Assembly: GCF_042682545.1 (NCBI RefSeq)
Contig: NZ_JBHUHQ010000015.1
DNA: 64,000 nucleotides
From: Ornithinibacillus salinisoli
GTDB taxonomy: Bacteria; Bacillota; Bacilli; Bacillales; Amphibacillaceae
Reading direction: 5' to 3' (one strand)
This document shows positions 7,827 to 16,332 of the stretch, in pieces (within the stretch, counting starts at the first letter, position 1; each line of letters begins with the position of its first letter). Under the pieces are notes generated by a model. That model searched no databases, was not told the origin of the DNA, and saw nothing but the letters and a program-made list of their open reading frames with translations. A program made the position numbers and the translations under genes.

Positions 7827-8744
7827 ATGAAGAAATTCATATTTAAACGATTACTCGAGTTAATACCGGTCTTGTTTATCATCACCTTTGTGGTTTTTGT
7901 GCTCGTCTACCATGCTGGGGATCCGGTTTCCTTGATGCTTCCTGAGGATGCCAGTCAGGAAGACCGTGAATATATGCGTGAATCCTTGGGACTCAATGAT
8001 CCGTTCATTGTTCAATATGCTAATTTTGTTATGGATATTACTCGTGGGAATTTCGGAACATCCACTCGGTACGATATGGACGCTCTTCCGCTTGTGATTG
8101 ATCGCTTGCCCGCAACCTTTGAGTTAGCAGGAGCCGCCATGTTGGTGGCTCTTGCCATCTCCATACCTTTGGGGATTTGGTCAGCGAATAGGAGAAATTC
8201 TTATGTCGACTTATTCATCACTGGTGGATCTGTATTAGGTAAAGCAATGCCAAATTTTTGGCTAGGGATTATGTTGATCTTACTTTTGGCAGTCAATTTT
8301 CAAGCCTTCCCAGTGTCAGGACGAGGAACTTTTATGCATTTAGTCTTACCGGCCATTACACTGGGAACGTCGGTTGCTGCGGAGATGACTCGACTTGTTC
8401 GATCTTCGATGCTAGACACATTAGGACAGGATTATATTCGGACAGCGTCAAGTAAAGGAGTACCTTATGTTAAGGTGGTTGTTTATCACGCATTCCGAAA
8501 TACACTTATACCTGTCATCACAATTACCACTTTACAGCTTTCCATACTTGTTAGTGGGGCGATTATTACTGAATCCGTCTTTCAGTGGCCAGGTTTGGGT
8601 ATGCTACTCGTTCAAGCGGTAAACGCACGTGATATGGCAGTTGTGCAGGCCTCCGTTTTTATTATTGCGATACTTGTTATACTCATTAACTTAATCACTG
8701 ATTTGATTTATTTCATTATTGATCCACGGATTAAACATTCTTAA
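7827..8744 (+). CDS. ABC transporter permease, DppB/OppB-like
   Basis: 305 residues with an N-terminal membrane helix (FIFKRLLELIPVLFIITFVV) followed by the BPD_transp_1 domain with several more helices. The EAA loop is in TASSKGVPYVKVVVYHAFRNTL. ATG at 7827 is chosen because GAGGTGGG ends about 9 bases upstream; the longer frame starts in this site. It pairs with the DppC-like permease that begins 13 bases downstream. Confidence 0.93.
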   Translation: MKKFIFKRLLELIPVLFIITFVVFVLVYHAGDPVSLMLPEDASQEDREYMRESLGLNDPFIVQYANFVMDITRGNFGTSTRYDMDALPLVIDRLPATFELAGAAMLVALAISIPLGIWSANRRNSYVDLFITGGSVLGKAMPNFWLGIMLILLLAVNFQAFPVSGRGTFMHLVLPAITLGTSVAAEMTRLVRSSMLDTLGQDYIRTASSKGVPYVKVVVYHAFRNTLIPVITITTLQLSILVSGAIITESVFQWPGLGMLLVQAVNARDMAVVQASVFIIAILVILINLITDLIYFIIDPRIKHS

Positions 8745-8757
8745 GGAGGTGTTCCAA

Positions 8758-9657
8758 TTGAGTGAGGCTACTAGCGAAGTGAAAAAAGTTAAAACCTATA
8801 AGAGATCTGGAAATGTTAAGTTATTTCTAAAATTACTTGCACAGAGTAAAACAGGAATGGTCGGACTCTTCATTTTAATCAGCGTCACACTGATCGCGAT
8901 TTTTGCCGATTTCATTACACCATACAGTCCAACAGAACCGCAATTATCCGATATTTTGGTTCCACCTTCTTGGCAAGAGGGAGGCACATCAGCTTACTTA
9001 TTAGGAACCGATAACCTGGGGAGAGATGTCTTTAGCAGACTGATATATGGAACGCGTGTCTCCCTGATTGTTGGGGTTTTATCCGTGGTAGTTGCTGGTT
9101 TTATCGGTTTGATTATCGGAGTTGTTTCGGCTTATTTCGGAAAATGGGTTGATCAAATTTTGATGCGAATAGTCGATGCGTTTTTGTCCATACCGAGTAT
9201 TTTGTTCATCATGGTTATTTTGACTATTTTTTCCCCAAGCTTAACCGTTTTGATTATTGTAATTGGACTGACTACTTGGGTGAACTATGCACGGATTATA
9301 CGGGGGGAGGTTCTGAGCTTAAAGGAACGTGAATTTGTGAAAGCTTCTCAGACGATTGGTACAAGCCACTTGACCATCATCCGAAAGAATCTGATTCCAA
9401 ACGTGATGTCGACATTTATCGTTATTTCAACGTTGAGCGTAGCGACAACGATTATTCTAGAAGCATCTCTGAGTTTCCTTGGATTAGGCATTCAACCACC
9501 AGACATTTCCTGGGGAGGGATGTTGAATGATGGCAGGGATTACTTGGCAACACACTGGTGGATGGGAACTTTCCCAGGTATTGCGATTACTATTACGGTG
9601 CTTGGCATTATTTTTCTTGGTGACTGGCTCCGCGATGTGCTCGATCCGAGATTATAA
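8758..9657 (+). CDS. ABC transporter permease, DppC/OppC-like
   Basis: 299 residues. The TTG at 8758 follows a strong AAGGAGGTG; a longer frame from 8719 would overlap dppB. It has the OppC-type N-terminal segment (LAQSKTGMVGLFILISVTLIA), the GTDNLGRDVFSR motif and the EAA loop KASQTIGTSHLTIIRKNLIP, all typical of the second peptide-transporter permease. Confidence 0.93.
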   Translation: MSEATSEVKKVKTYKRSGNVKLFLKLLAQSKTGMVGLFILISVTLIAIFADFITPYSPTEPQLSDILVPPSWQEGGTSAYLLGTDNLGRDVFSRLIYGTRVSLIVGVLSVVVAGFIGLIIGVVSAYFGKWVDQILMRIVDAFLSIPSILFIMVILTIFSPSLTVLIIVIGLTTWVNYARIIRGEVLSLKEREFVKASQTIGTSHLTIIRKNLIPNVMSTFIVISTLSVATTIILEASLSFLGLGIQPPDISWGGMLNDGRDYLATHWWMGTFPGIAITITVLGIIFLGDWLRDVLDPRL

Positions 9658-9674
9658 GAAAAGGAGATGACGGA

Positions 9675-10652
9675 ATGAATTTATTGGAAGTAAAGGATTT
9701 GCATACGAACTTTTATACAGATCATGGTGTGATCCCAGCACTTACCGGTGTCTCTTTCTCTGTCAAAAAAGGCGAGGTCCTTGGCATAGTCGGTGAATCT
9801 GGTTGCGGGAAGAGTGTCACGTCATTGTCTATATTACAGTTGTTAGGCAATAAAGGAAAAATTAACTCTGGCAACATTCATTTTAAAGGACAGGATTTAA
9901 CGACTTTTTCAACAAAGAAAATGAGAAAAGTGCGAGGGAATGAAATTTCGATGATCTTTCAGGAGCCACTAACATCTCTTAATCCGTTGATTCGTGTCGG
10001 AAAGCAAATCGAAGAAACCGTCTTACTGCATAAGAAGGAACTTTCGAAAATAGAGGCACATAACCATGCGATTAACATGATGAAAATGGTAGGGATTCCA
10101 CAGGCGGAAGAAAAGTATGCGTACTATCCGCATCAGTTGAGCGGTGGGATGCGACAGCGGATCATGATTGCTATTGCCTTAGCTTGTGATCCGGAATTAT
10201 TAATTGCGGATGAGCCAACGACTGCGCTTGATGTGACAATACAGGAACAGATCCTAGGATTAATGAAAAAGATTACGAGAGAGCTAGATACATCTATTAT
10301 TCTCATTACCCATGATTTAGGTGTCGTGGCTGAAATGGTCGACCGAGTGGTAGTAATGTATTCGGGCCAAGTTGTTGAAGAGAATGAGGTAGGAAAGTTC
10401 TTTGCCAACCCAAAGCATCCTTATTCCAAGGGACTTATCAGGAGTACTCCATCCATCGATCAAGAGGATAACCTCGAATCTATCAAAGGGAGTGTGCCTA
10501 CCCCTGCCAACAAGCCAAGTGGTTGTCCGTTCCATCCACGGTGTCCATTTGCAATGGAGATTTGTAAAAGTCAGGCACCAGAAAATATGTACTACGGTGA
10601 GGAAGAGATGGTGAATTGCTGGCTGTATAAGGAAGAGGTGAAGACATCTTGA
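9675..10652 (+). CDS. ABC transporter ATP-binding protein, DppD-like
   Basis: 325 residues. Walker A GESGCGKS lies at residues 40-47, signature LSGGMRQR and Walker B LLIADEPTTALD follow, and the H-loop is ITHDLG. The cysteine-bearing C-terminus (CPFHPRCPFAMEIC) is the oligopeptide/dipeptide transporter C-terminal domain, which can hold an iron-sulphur cluster in some relatives. The stop overlaps the next start by four bases. Confidence 0.95.
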   Translation: MNLLEVKDLHTNFYTDHGVIPALTGVSFSVKKGEVLGIVGESGCGKSVTSLSILQLLGNKGKINSGNIHFKGQDLTTFSTKKMRKVRGNEISMIFQEPLTSLNPLIRVGKQIEETVLLHKKELSKIEAHNHAINMMKMVGIPQAEEKYAYYPHQLSGGMRQRIMIAIALACDPELLIADEPTTALDVTIQEQILGLMKKITRELDTSIILITHDLGVVAEMVDRVVVMYSGQVVEENEVGKFFANPKHPYSKGLIRSTPSIDQEDNLESIKGSVPTPANKPSGCPFHPRCPFAMEICKSQAPENMYYGEEEMVNCWLYKEEVKTS

Positions 10653-11674
10653 CGGAAGCAGTGGAACTTAAAGAAAAACATCGTACTACAGAAGATCAAA
10701 AGGTTTTATTGGAAGTAAAAAATCTAAAAACTTACTTTCCTATTAAATCTGGAAAATTCAAACGAACTACTCGTTATGTAAAGGCTGTGGATGATGTATC
10801 ATTATATGTGAAAAAAGGAGAGACACTAGGTATTGTAGGAGAATCTGGGTGTGGAAAATCAACGACAGGAAATTCAATTATTCGATTGGTTGAACCGACA
10901 AGTGGAGAAGTTTACTTCAACGGTGAAAATATTGCTAGCGTAAAACCAAAGGATTTTCGTCCGTATAAGAAAAATATCCAGATGATCTTTCAGGATCCGT
11001 TTTCTTCCTTAAATCCAAGAATGCACGTCTTTGATATTATCGCTGAGCCTCTTGTTACACACAAACTCTACAAAGGAAAGGAGCTTGAAAAACGAGTAGT
11101 TGAATTGATGGAAATCGTGGGATTAGATCCAGAGCTTTTGCATCGATATCCGCATGAGTTTAGTGGCGGACAACGACAGCGGATTGGTATTGCCCGTGCT
11201 ATTGCACTAAATCCTGAATTGATAATTTGTGATGAGCCGGTTTCCGCTTTGGATGTATCGATTCAGGCGCAGGTTTTGAATCTATTAAAAAGACTGCAAA
11301 ATGAACTGGATTTAACCTATGTCTTTATCGCGCATGGAATCCCGGCTGTTAAATATGTGAGTGACCGGATTGCTGTAATGTATATGGGGGAAATCGTGGA
11401 GATGACCACGAATGAAAAACTATTTTCAAACACGCTTCACCCTTATACAAAGAGGTTGATTTCAGCTGTTCCATCAACTGATCCAACTAAACGGACAATT
11501 GGTGACAGTGACGCGGTCGCCGATGAATTGAACCAGGAAGAGACTAGTGACCAAGGGTGTAAATTTGCTGCACGGTGTCCGTTCGCACAAGACAACTGTT
11601 TGGTTGATCGACCGAAACTAAGAGAATATGCCACAGGTCATTATGTGAAATGCCATTATCCACTAAAACATTAG
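10649..11674 (+). CDS. ABC transporter ATP-binding protein, DppF-like
   Basis: 341 residues from TTG 10649, preceded by GAAGAGGTGAAG. Walker A GESGCGKS is at 64-71, with signature FSGGQRQR and Walker B LIICDEPVSALD. The H-loop reads FIAHGIPAV where most DppF proteins have SHDL; the histidine is kept. The C-terminal domain has CKFAARCPFAQDNC. Together with dppD it powers the transporter. Confidence 0.94.
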   Translation: MTEAVELKEKHRTTEDQKVLLEVKNLKTYFPIKSGKFKRTTRYVKAVDDVSLYVKKGETLGIVGESGCGKSTTGNSIIRLVEPTSGEVYFNGENIASVKPKDFRPYKKNIQMIFQDPFSSLNPRMHVFDIIAEPLVTHKLYKGKELEKRVVELMEIVGLDPELLHRYPHEFSGGQRQRIGIARAIALNPELIICDEPVSALDVSIQAQVLNLLKRLQNELDLTYVFIAHGIPAVKYVSDRIAVMYMGEIVEMTTNEKLFSNTLHPYTKRLISAVPSTDPTKRTIGDSDAVADELNQEETSDQGCKFAARCPFAQDNCLVDRPKLREYATGHYVKCHYPLKH

Positions 11675-11688
11675 ATGGGGGAAGTTAC

Positions 11689-12795
11689 ATGACATATGTA
11701 GTAATTGGAGGAGGAATAGTAGGTGCATGTGCTGCTTACTATTTATCGCAAAAGGGAGAACAAGAAGTCATTCTTATCGATCAAGCATTTGAAGGAAAAG
11801 CCACATCGGCAGGAGCAGGAATCATTTGCCCTTGGATATCAAGGGTGGATGATCCGGACTGGTTTGCTATTGCGAGTAAAGGAGCTCTATATTATCCTGA
11901 ACTGATCGCATCGTTGGAAGCCGATGGGAATACAGAAACAGGTTATGGTTTTACCGGTGCATTAGCGACGAGCGACGATTGGGAAGAATTAAAGGAATTA
12001 AAGAAAAAAGTAGAAAAACATAAGGAGTCCTATGCAGCTGTTGGCGATATAAAACTGTTGGAAGCCCCAAAAGCCCAGGATTATTTCCCTGGTTTGGATG
12101 AAAACCTGCATGCACTTTATATTTCAGGTTCAGCTCGCTTAGATGGAAGATTACTTGCAAAGGCGTTGGTAAAAGGTTTTAAGCAAAATGGCGGAAAAGT
12201 AATTGAAGAGAAAGTAAGTTTGATAAAAGACTCAGATCATCGGCTAATAATAGAAACGAGTGAAGGTAACATACAGGCAGACCAAGTAATTGTGGCAGCA
12301 GGTGCTTGGACCGGCGACTTGCTTAAACCAGTTGGTGTAGCGATTAATCAAGAGGTGCAAAGAGGCCAAATTGTTCATCTAACCGTTGACGAGGATACTT
12401 CTAATTGGCCAGTTGTCCTGCCGCAGGATAGTAGCCATTATATGGTATCTTTTAATGATAACCGAATTGCATTTGGTGCTACGCGTGAGACAGGGAGTGG
12501 TTTTGACTATCGGGTAACATCCGGTGGAGTTCATGAAGTATTACATGAAGGGTTGTGTGTTGCACCTGGTTTAGCTGACGCTACGTTCAAAGAAGTCCGG
12601 GTCGGCTTCAGGCCGATGAGTCCGGATAAAAACCCATTGCTCGGAAAAGTGTCAGGCTTCGAGAACTTAATTATTGCAACCGGGCTCGGTGCGTCAGGCT
12701 TAACGATGGGACCATACGTTGGCTCATTGGCAGCACGATTGGCATTAGAAGAAGCTATTGATCTTGATTTAACACCATATGATCCATTACGTTAA
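11689..12795 (+). CDS. DAO-family FAD-dependent oxidoreductase (second oxidase of the operon)
   Basis: 368 residues. The start is the ATG before TYVVIGGGIVGACAAYYL, the FAD-binding motif; the 13 codons upstream overlap dppF and are unlikely. The C-terminal VGFRPMSPDKNPLLGKV and GLGASGLTMGP segments are typical of the D-amino-acid dehydrogenase/glycine oxidase group. Unlike the HcnC-like protein at 3799 it has no iron-sulphur partners next to it, so the operon encodes two different flavin oxidases, perhaps for two steps or two stereoisomers. Confidence 0.88.
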   Translation: MTYVVIGGGIVGACAAYYLSQKGEQEVILIDQAFEGKATSAGAGIICPWISRVDDPDWFAIASKGALYYPELIASLEADGNTETGYGFTGALATSDDWEELKELKKKVEKHKESYAAVGDIKLLEAPKAQDYFPGLDENLHALYISGSARLDGRLLAKALVKGFKQNGGKVIEEKVSLIKDSDHRLIIETSEGNIQADQVIVAAGAWTGDLLKPVGVAINQEVQRGQIVHLTVDEDTSNWPVVLPQDSSHYMVSFNDNRIAFGATRETGSGFDYRVTSGGVHEVLHEGLCVAPGLADATFKEVRVGFRPMSPDKNPLLGKVSGFENLIIATGLGASGLTMGPYVGSLAARLALEEAIDLDLTPYDPLR

Positions 12796-12811
12796 AAAGC
12801 AGGTGAATGAA

Positions 12812-13600
12812 ATGAAATATGTACGTTTCAAGCAAGGAAAAACAGATAAATATGGTGTCCTGAAAGATGAGGAAATTATTGTCTTAACAGGTTCTCCTTT
12901 AAACGTAGATACAGCACAAACAGATGAAAAAGTGAATATAGAGGAGGTTCGTCTGATTTCTCCTCTTATTCCAAATGAAATCATCGGAATTGGAGCTAAC
13001 TTTATTGCTGATGAGAAGGACCGACCGGAATGGTTACCCAACACGCCAATTTTCTTTTCAAAACCTAAGCATTCTGTCATTGGGACAGAAGATTCCATCG
13101 AATTGCCACCTGGAATTGAATCAGTAAAATTTGAATCGGAAATTGCTGTAATCATTGGGAAACAGGCTCGGAATATTGATGAATCGGATTATTTAGATTA
13201 TATCTTCGGCATCACTGTCGCAAACGATGTAACAAGCCCAGATTATTTTAGAGAAGATGGTCATTGGTTCGTAGGGAAATCATTCCCTAGCTTTACCCCC
13301 TTGGGGCCTGTGATTGAAACAGAATTTGAATTAGAAAATGTAATGATTCAATCCTATGTAAACGGGGAACCGTTTCAAAATAGTCCAACTAGCCACATGA
13401 TCATCTCCATTTCACAAATGATCTCTTACTTGTCTCAAGTTACGGTTTTAAATCCTGGGGATGTCATTCTTACTGGGAGTCCAGTAGGAGCAGGTTTTGT
13501 TAAAGCTGGTGATGTAGTATCTTGTACCGTTACAGGAATAGGTACACTAGAAAATCCAGTAATTCAATCAAAAACAACGAAGAAAGCAACTTTGATATAA
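12812..13600 (+). CDS. Fumarylacetoacetate hydrolase (FAH) family protein
   Basis: 262 residues from the ATG at 12812, after GCAGGTGA. FESEIAVIIGKQARNI and NDVTSPDYFREDGHWFVGKSF carry the metal-binding acidic residues, and LNPGDVILTGSPVGAGF is the conserved C-terminal part. Family members hydrolyse acylpyruvates or isomerise/decarboxylate 2-hydroxydienedioates. As the last gene of the operon it may process the keto acid left after oxidative deamination; this is inference. Confidence 0.88.
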   Translation: MKYVRFKQGKTDKYGVLKDEEIIVLTGSPLNVDTAQTDEKVNIEEVRLISPLIPNEIIGIGANFIADEKDRPEWLPNTPIFFSKPKHSVIGTEDSIELPPGIESVKFESEIAVIIGKQARNIDESDYLDYIFGITVANDVTSPDYFREDGHWFVGKSFPSFTPLGPVIETEFELENVMIQSYVNGEPFQNSPTSHMIISISQMISYLSQVTVLNPGDVILTGSPVGAGFVKAGDVVSCTVTGIGTLENPVIQSKTTKKATLI

Positions 13601-13601
13601 T

Positions 13602-13630
13602 GAAAGGGTCACATGTTGTGGCCTTTCTTA
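13602..13630 (+). terminator. Probable terminator of the GntR/Dpp operon
   Basis: GAAAGGGTCACA and TGTGGCCTTTC form a stem with one bulge, followed by TTAG. The T run is short, so strength is uncertain, but it directly follows the FAH stop codon. Confidence 0.55.
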
Positions 13631-13675
13631 GTAGATAGGAAAATATAAACTTTCCTTCCTGCATAAGTGCAACTA

Positions 13676-13712
13676 AGGCAATCACCATAAAGGCATGGTG
13701 ATTGCCAAGTTT
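13676..13712. repeat. Hairpin that recurs in degenerate form at 60925-60952
   Basis: GGCAATCACCA (13677-13687) pairs perfectly with TGGTGATTGCC (13696-13706) around an 8-base loop, followed by AAGTTTT. It may terminate or precede lrgA transcription. A related string (ACCATAA-GGCAT-GTGATTGCC-AGTTTT) occurs before the dehydrogenase gene at 60974. Confidence 0.5.
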
Positions 13713-13759
13713 TCCAAGGTTGGATAAGAAAAGCTAAGTTTTTTAATGAGGTGAATATA

Positions 13760-14116
13760 TTGAAAACCGTGAGCGGAATTATTTTAATTATAGGATTCTA
13801 TTTATTGGGGGAAACTATCAATACTTATCTTTTGCCATGGGCTCCAGGCAGTATAATTGGCATGATATTACTATTTGGTCTTTTTTTAGTATATGGTGAA
13901 AAACTAGTTAATTGGGTAAAAGGTGGGGCTCAGCTTTTCATTAAGTATCTGCCTTTATTTTTTGTGCCAGTAACAGTTGGAATCATTCAATATGACAATC
14001 TACTAAGTGTATTTGGCGTTTTATTCTTCAGTTTAATGCTTGTGAGTTCATTTTTAATCATTTTGCTTGTTAGTTATTGGATGGACCGGAAAGTAAGTGA
14101 CTCTTCATGTGGCTAA
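13760..14116 (+). CDS. LrgA/CidA family membrane protein
   Basis: 118 residues, four predicted membrane helices, with the LrgA-typical LPWAPGSIIGMILLFGLF and KYLPLFFVPVTVGII. The TTG at 13760 follows GAGGTGAA. CidA/LrgA proteins resemble holins and act with CidB/LrgB in export of small metabolites such as pyruvate and in control of autolysis. The 3' end overlaps lrgB by ten bases. Assignment to cidA or lrgA cannot be made without a LytSR or CidR neighbour, which I do not see. Confidence 0.88.
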   Translation: MKTVSGIILIIGFYLLGETINTYLLPWAPGSIIGMILLFGLFLVYGEKLVNWVKGGAQLFIKYLPLFFVPVTVGIIQYDNLLSVFGVLFFSLMLVSSFLIILLVSYWMDRKVSDSSCG

Positions 14117-14775
14117 TATTAACTTTAATTGTTTTCGCTGTAGCGCAGTATGTTTATTTACGAAAGAAGCGCAATTATTTGATTCCTGTTTTTACAGCTA
14201 CGGTGGTCCTAATCATATTGGTACTCATTAGCGGAAAAACCTATGCAGACTATTATGTGAGTGCACAGTGGATTGACTGGTTGCTCGGTCCTGCTGTGGT
14301 TGCATTAAGCTTTCCGCTATATAAACATCGTAAAATGCTCGCACAAAATGGATTGAAAATTGTAAGTTGGGTTGTCATTGCCGCAATCCTAGGCGTATTG
14401 ACAGGTGCTGTGTTCTTATGGGCATTCCAAGTAGACAACAGTTATGTAGTTTCTGCTATGTTGAAAAATATAACTGCACCAGTCGCCATCGATCTTGCAG
14501 AATTTTATGGGGGGATTCCTGCTTTGACAGCTGTTATCTGTACTATGTCTGGGATGCTTGGTGCAGTAATCGGTCCAACTATTTTTAAAAAGCTGAACAT
14601 AAAAAGTAGCTTGGCTAAAGCAGTAGCTATGGGATCAACCTCTCACGCAATCGGAACCGCCCGTCTGATGGAAGACGATGATTATGCTGGGGCTATTAGT
14701 ACATTATCATTCTTATTAATGACATTAGTCATGCCTGTATTGGTCCCATTGTTTGTTTATTTATTGGTGGGATAA
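14107..14775 (+). CDS. LrgB/CidB family membrane protein
   Basis: 222 residues with six to seven membrane helices. Signature segments are GPAVVALSFPLYK, KNITAPVAIDLAEFYGG and SMGSTSHAIGTAR-like MGSTSHAIGTARLM. It is the partner of the LrgA-like protein. The last part of this gene, with an 8-codon in-frame deletion, reappears as a remnant at 42821-42848. Confidence 0.92.
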   Translation: MWLILTLIVFAVAQYVYLRKKRNYLIPVFTATVVLIILVLISGKTYADYYVSAQWIDWLLGPAVVALSFPLYKHRKMLAQNGLKIVSWVVIAAILGVLTGAVFLWAFQVDNSYVVSAMLKNITAPVAIDLAEFYGGIPALTAVICTMSGMLGAVIGPTIFKKLNIKSSLAKAVAMGSTSHAIGTARLMEDDDYAGAISTLSFLLMTLVMPVLVPLFVYLLVG

Positions 14776-14779
14776 GACT

Positions 14780-14806
14780 CAAAAGGTCATTATTTATGAC
14801 CTTTTG
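14780..14806. terminator. Bidirectional terminator between lrgB and the cupin remnant
   Basis: CAAAAGGTCAT and ATGACCTTTTG form a perfect 11-bp stem around TATTT. It is part of the duplicated block; the second copy is at 42854-42880. Confidence 0.75.
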
Positions 14807-14879
14807 AAACAGCCCTTACCCTGTAAAATACGACCTATAGTTTTTTTAGTTCATCCATAATACGATCTGTTCATTTCTA

Positions 14880-15132
14880 TCAATCTCTATATGGTGTGTA
14901 TTCCACTTCTACTTTGTCTTTTTCTTGAAAGGGGGATAGCATAAAGCAGGCTTTGAAATCGCTGTTTCCCTTATTGGTTAGATAGTGTACTTTCTTTGGT
15001 TCTACGTGAATGAAATCACCTTTCTTACAATGGAATATCTCATTGTCGATGTGGATTTCTAATTCACCTTCTAATACATAGAAATTTTCCTCCATTATAT
15101 TGTGGTAGTGAGCAGTAAAGTCTTCTCCTGGT
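14880..15132 (-). pseudogene. Truncated cupin gene (3' part only)
   Basis: On the minus strand this encodes the last 84 or so residues of the cupin found intact at 42954-43310, with one Asp-to-Asn change. The first third, including the start codon and ribosome site, is missing: similarity stops at 15132 and unrelated sequence follows. An internal ATG (MEENFYVLEGELEI) remains, but no ribosome site is evident, and the metal-binding HYH segment that should precede it is incomplete. Almost certainly non-functional. Confidence 0.85.
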
Positions 15133-15336
15133 CCAGTTCGAACGTGAAATCACAACAGGATTTTGTCAAAAATTCCCCTCCTACCACACGAACGAAAACT
15201 GTGTTAGTTTTAACATATGGAAAACACCACATACGGAATTTGTTTTGTAAAAAGAACCGGGCTCGGATTGCTTGGTTTTTTAGTGGGAAATATAGGTCAT
15301 TATATGAATGTTAAATAGAAGAAGGAGAGTGTTCTC
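15133..15336. other. Junction region upstream of the E1 genes
   Basis: About 200 bases with no convincing gene. It begins exactly where the similarity to the second cupin copy ends, so it is the left edge of the inferred insertion, and it ends with GAAGGAGAG, the ribosome site of the next gene. Confidence 0.5.
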
Positions 15337-16320
15337 GTGGCTAGATGGAACGTCCCCCAAAAAATTACCGACAACAAATTAATCGATTTATATAAGCAAA
15401 TGTGGGTTATTCGTTTTTTTGAGGAAAAAGTAGATGAGTATTTTGCAAAAGGAATGATTCACGGTACGACGCACTTGGCAATCGGGCAGGAAGCAAGTGC
15501 AGTTGGTGTATGTGCTTTGCTAGGTGTGGAAGATAAAATAACTAGTACGCACCGGGGCCATGGACATTGTATTGCAAAAGGTGCAACCGCTGACAAAATG
15601 ATGGCAGAGCTTTTTGGTCGGACAACTGGATATTGCAAAGGGAAAGGTGGGTCCATGCATATCGCTGATGTGGACATGGGAAACCTTGGAGCAAATGGGA
15701 TTGTTGCAGGTGGGATTCCGCTAGCTGTAGGATCTGCTCTTACAGCACATATGAAAAAGCTGAACTACGTTACCGTTTGCTTTTTTGGGGATGGTGCTAC
15801 AAATGAAGGAAGTTTTCATGAAGCAGTGAACTTAGCTTCAATTTGGAAATTACCGGTTATTTTTGTTTGTGAGAATAACCAATATGGTATGTCAAGTCCG
15901 ATAAAAGAAATGGTTAACGTAGAAGATATTGCAATTCGTTCACAGGCTTATGGAATTCCGGGAGTTGTTGCAGATGGTAATGATATGATAGAAATGATGA
16001 ATGTAACAGATCAAGCGATAGATCGAGCACGTAAAGGCGAAGGACCAACTTTCATTGAAGCAAAAACATATCGCTGGAAAGGCCATTCCAAGAGTGATAA
16101 GAATATGATTTATCGTACTCGTGCAGAAGAAAAAGAATGGATTCAAATGGACCCCATCAAACGCTTTAAGAATGATTTGATGGAAGCGGGAATTTTAACG
16201 GGAGAAAAAGCGGAAGAACTCCAGGACGTGGCGAAAGAAGAAATCGAAGCTGCAGTGAAATTTTCCGAAGAAAGTCCCATGCCAACTCTAGATGACTTAC
16301 TAACAGACGTTTATGCATAG
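15337..16320 (+). CDS. acoA: TPP-dependent 2-oxo acid/acetoin dehydrogenase E1 component, alpha subunit
   Basis: 327 residues from GTG. The thiamine pyrophosphate motif GDGATNEGSFHEAVNLASIW...ENN is present, as are the E1-alpha segments GKGGSMHIADV and TYRWKGHSKSDKNMIYRT. Length and sequence fit the acetoin dehydrogenase AcoA type better than pyruvate dehydrogenase E1 alpha, but this is by eye. It is followed 12 bases later by the beta subunit. No E2 or E3 gene is nearby. Confidence 0.85.
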   Translation: MARWNVPQKITDNKLIDLYKQMWVIRFFEEKVDEYFAKGMIHGTTHLAIGQEASAVGVCALLGVEDKITSTHRGHGHCIAKGATADKMMAELFGRTTGYCKGKGGSMHIADVDMGNLGANGIVAGGIPLAVGSALTAHMKKLNYVTVCFFGDGATNEGSFHEAVNLASIWKLPVIFVCENNQYGMSSPIKEMVNVEDIAIRSQAYGIPGVVADGNDMIEMMNVTDQAIDRARKGEGPTFIEAKTYRWKGHSKSDKNMIYRTRAEEKEWIQMDPIKRFKNDLMEAGILTGEKAEELQDVAKEEIEAAVKFSEESPMPTLDDLLTDVYA

Positions 16321-16332
16321 GAGGGGTTTGCA

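Larger units (their letters stand above)
14767..15132. repeat. Left copy of a 366-bp direct repeat
   Basis: This block is identical to 42841-43206 except for three mismatches I could find, in the same orientation and with no gaps (constant offset 28074). Partial similarity continues to the left into lrgB (14723-14741 with 42821-42839). It ends abruptly at 15132, inside the cupin frame. See the finding on the 27.7-kb insertion. Confidence 0.95.

Noticed and set aside
15102..15314. 70-codon plus-strand frame over the cupin remnant and junction
   Set aside because: Its first part is the antisense of the cupin gene and its start has no ribosome site; composition is not protein-like.
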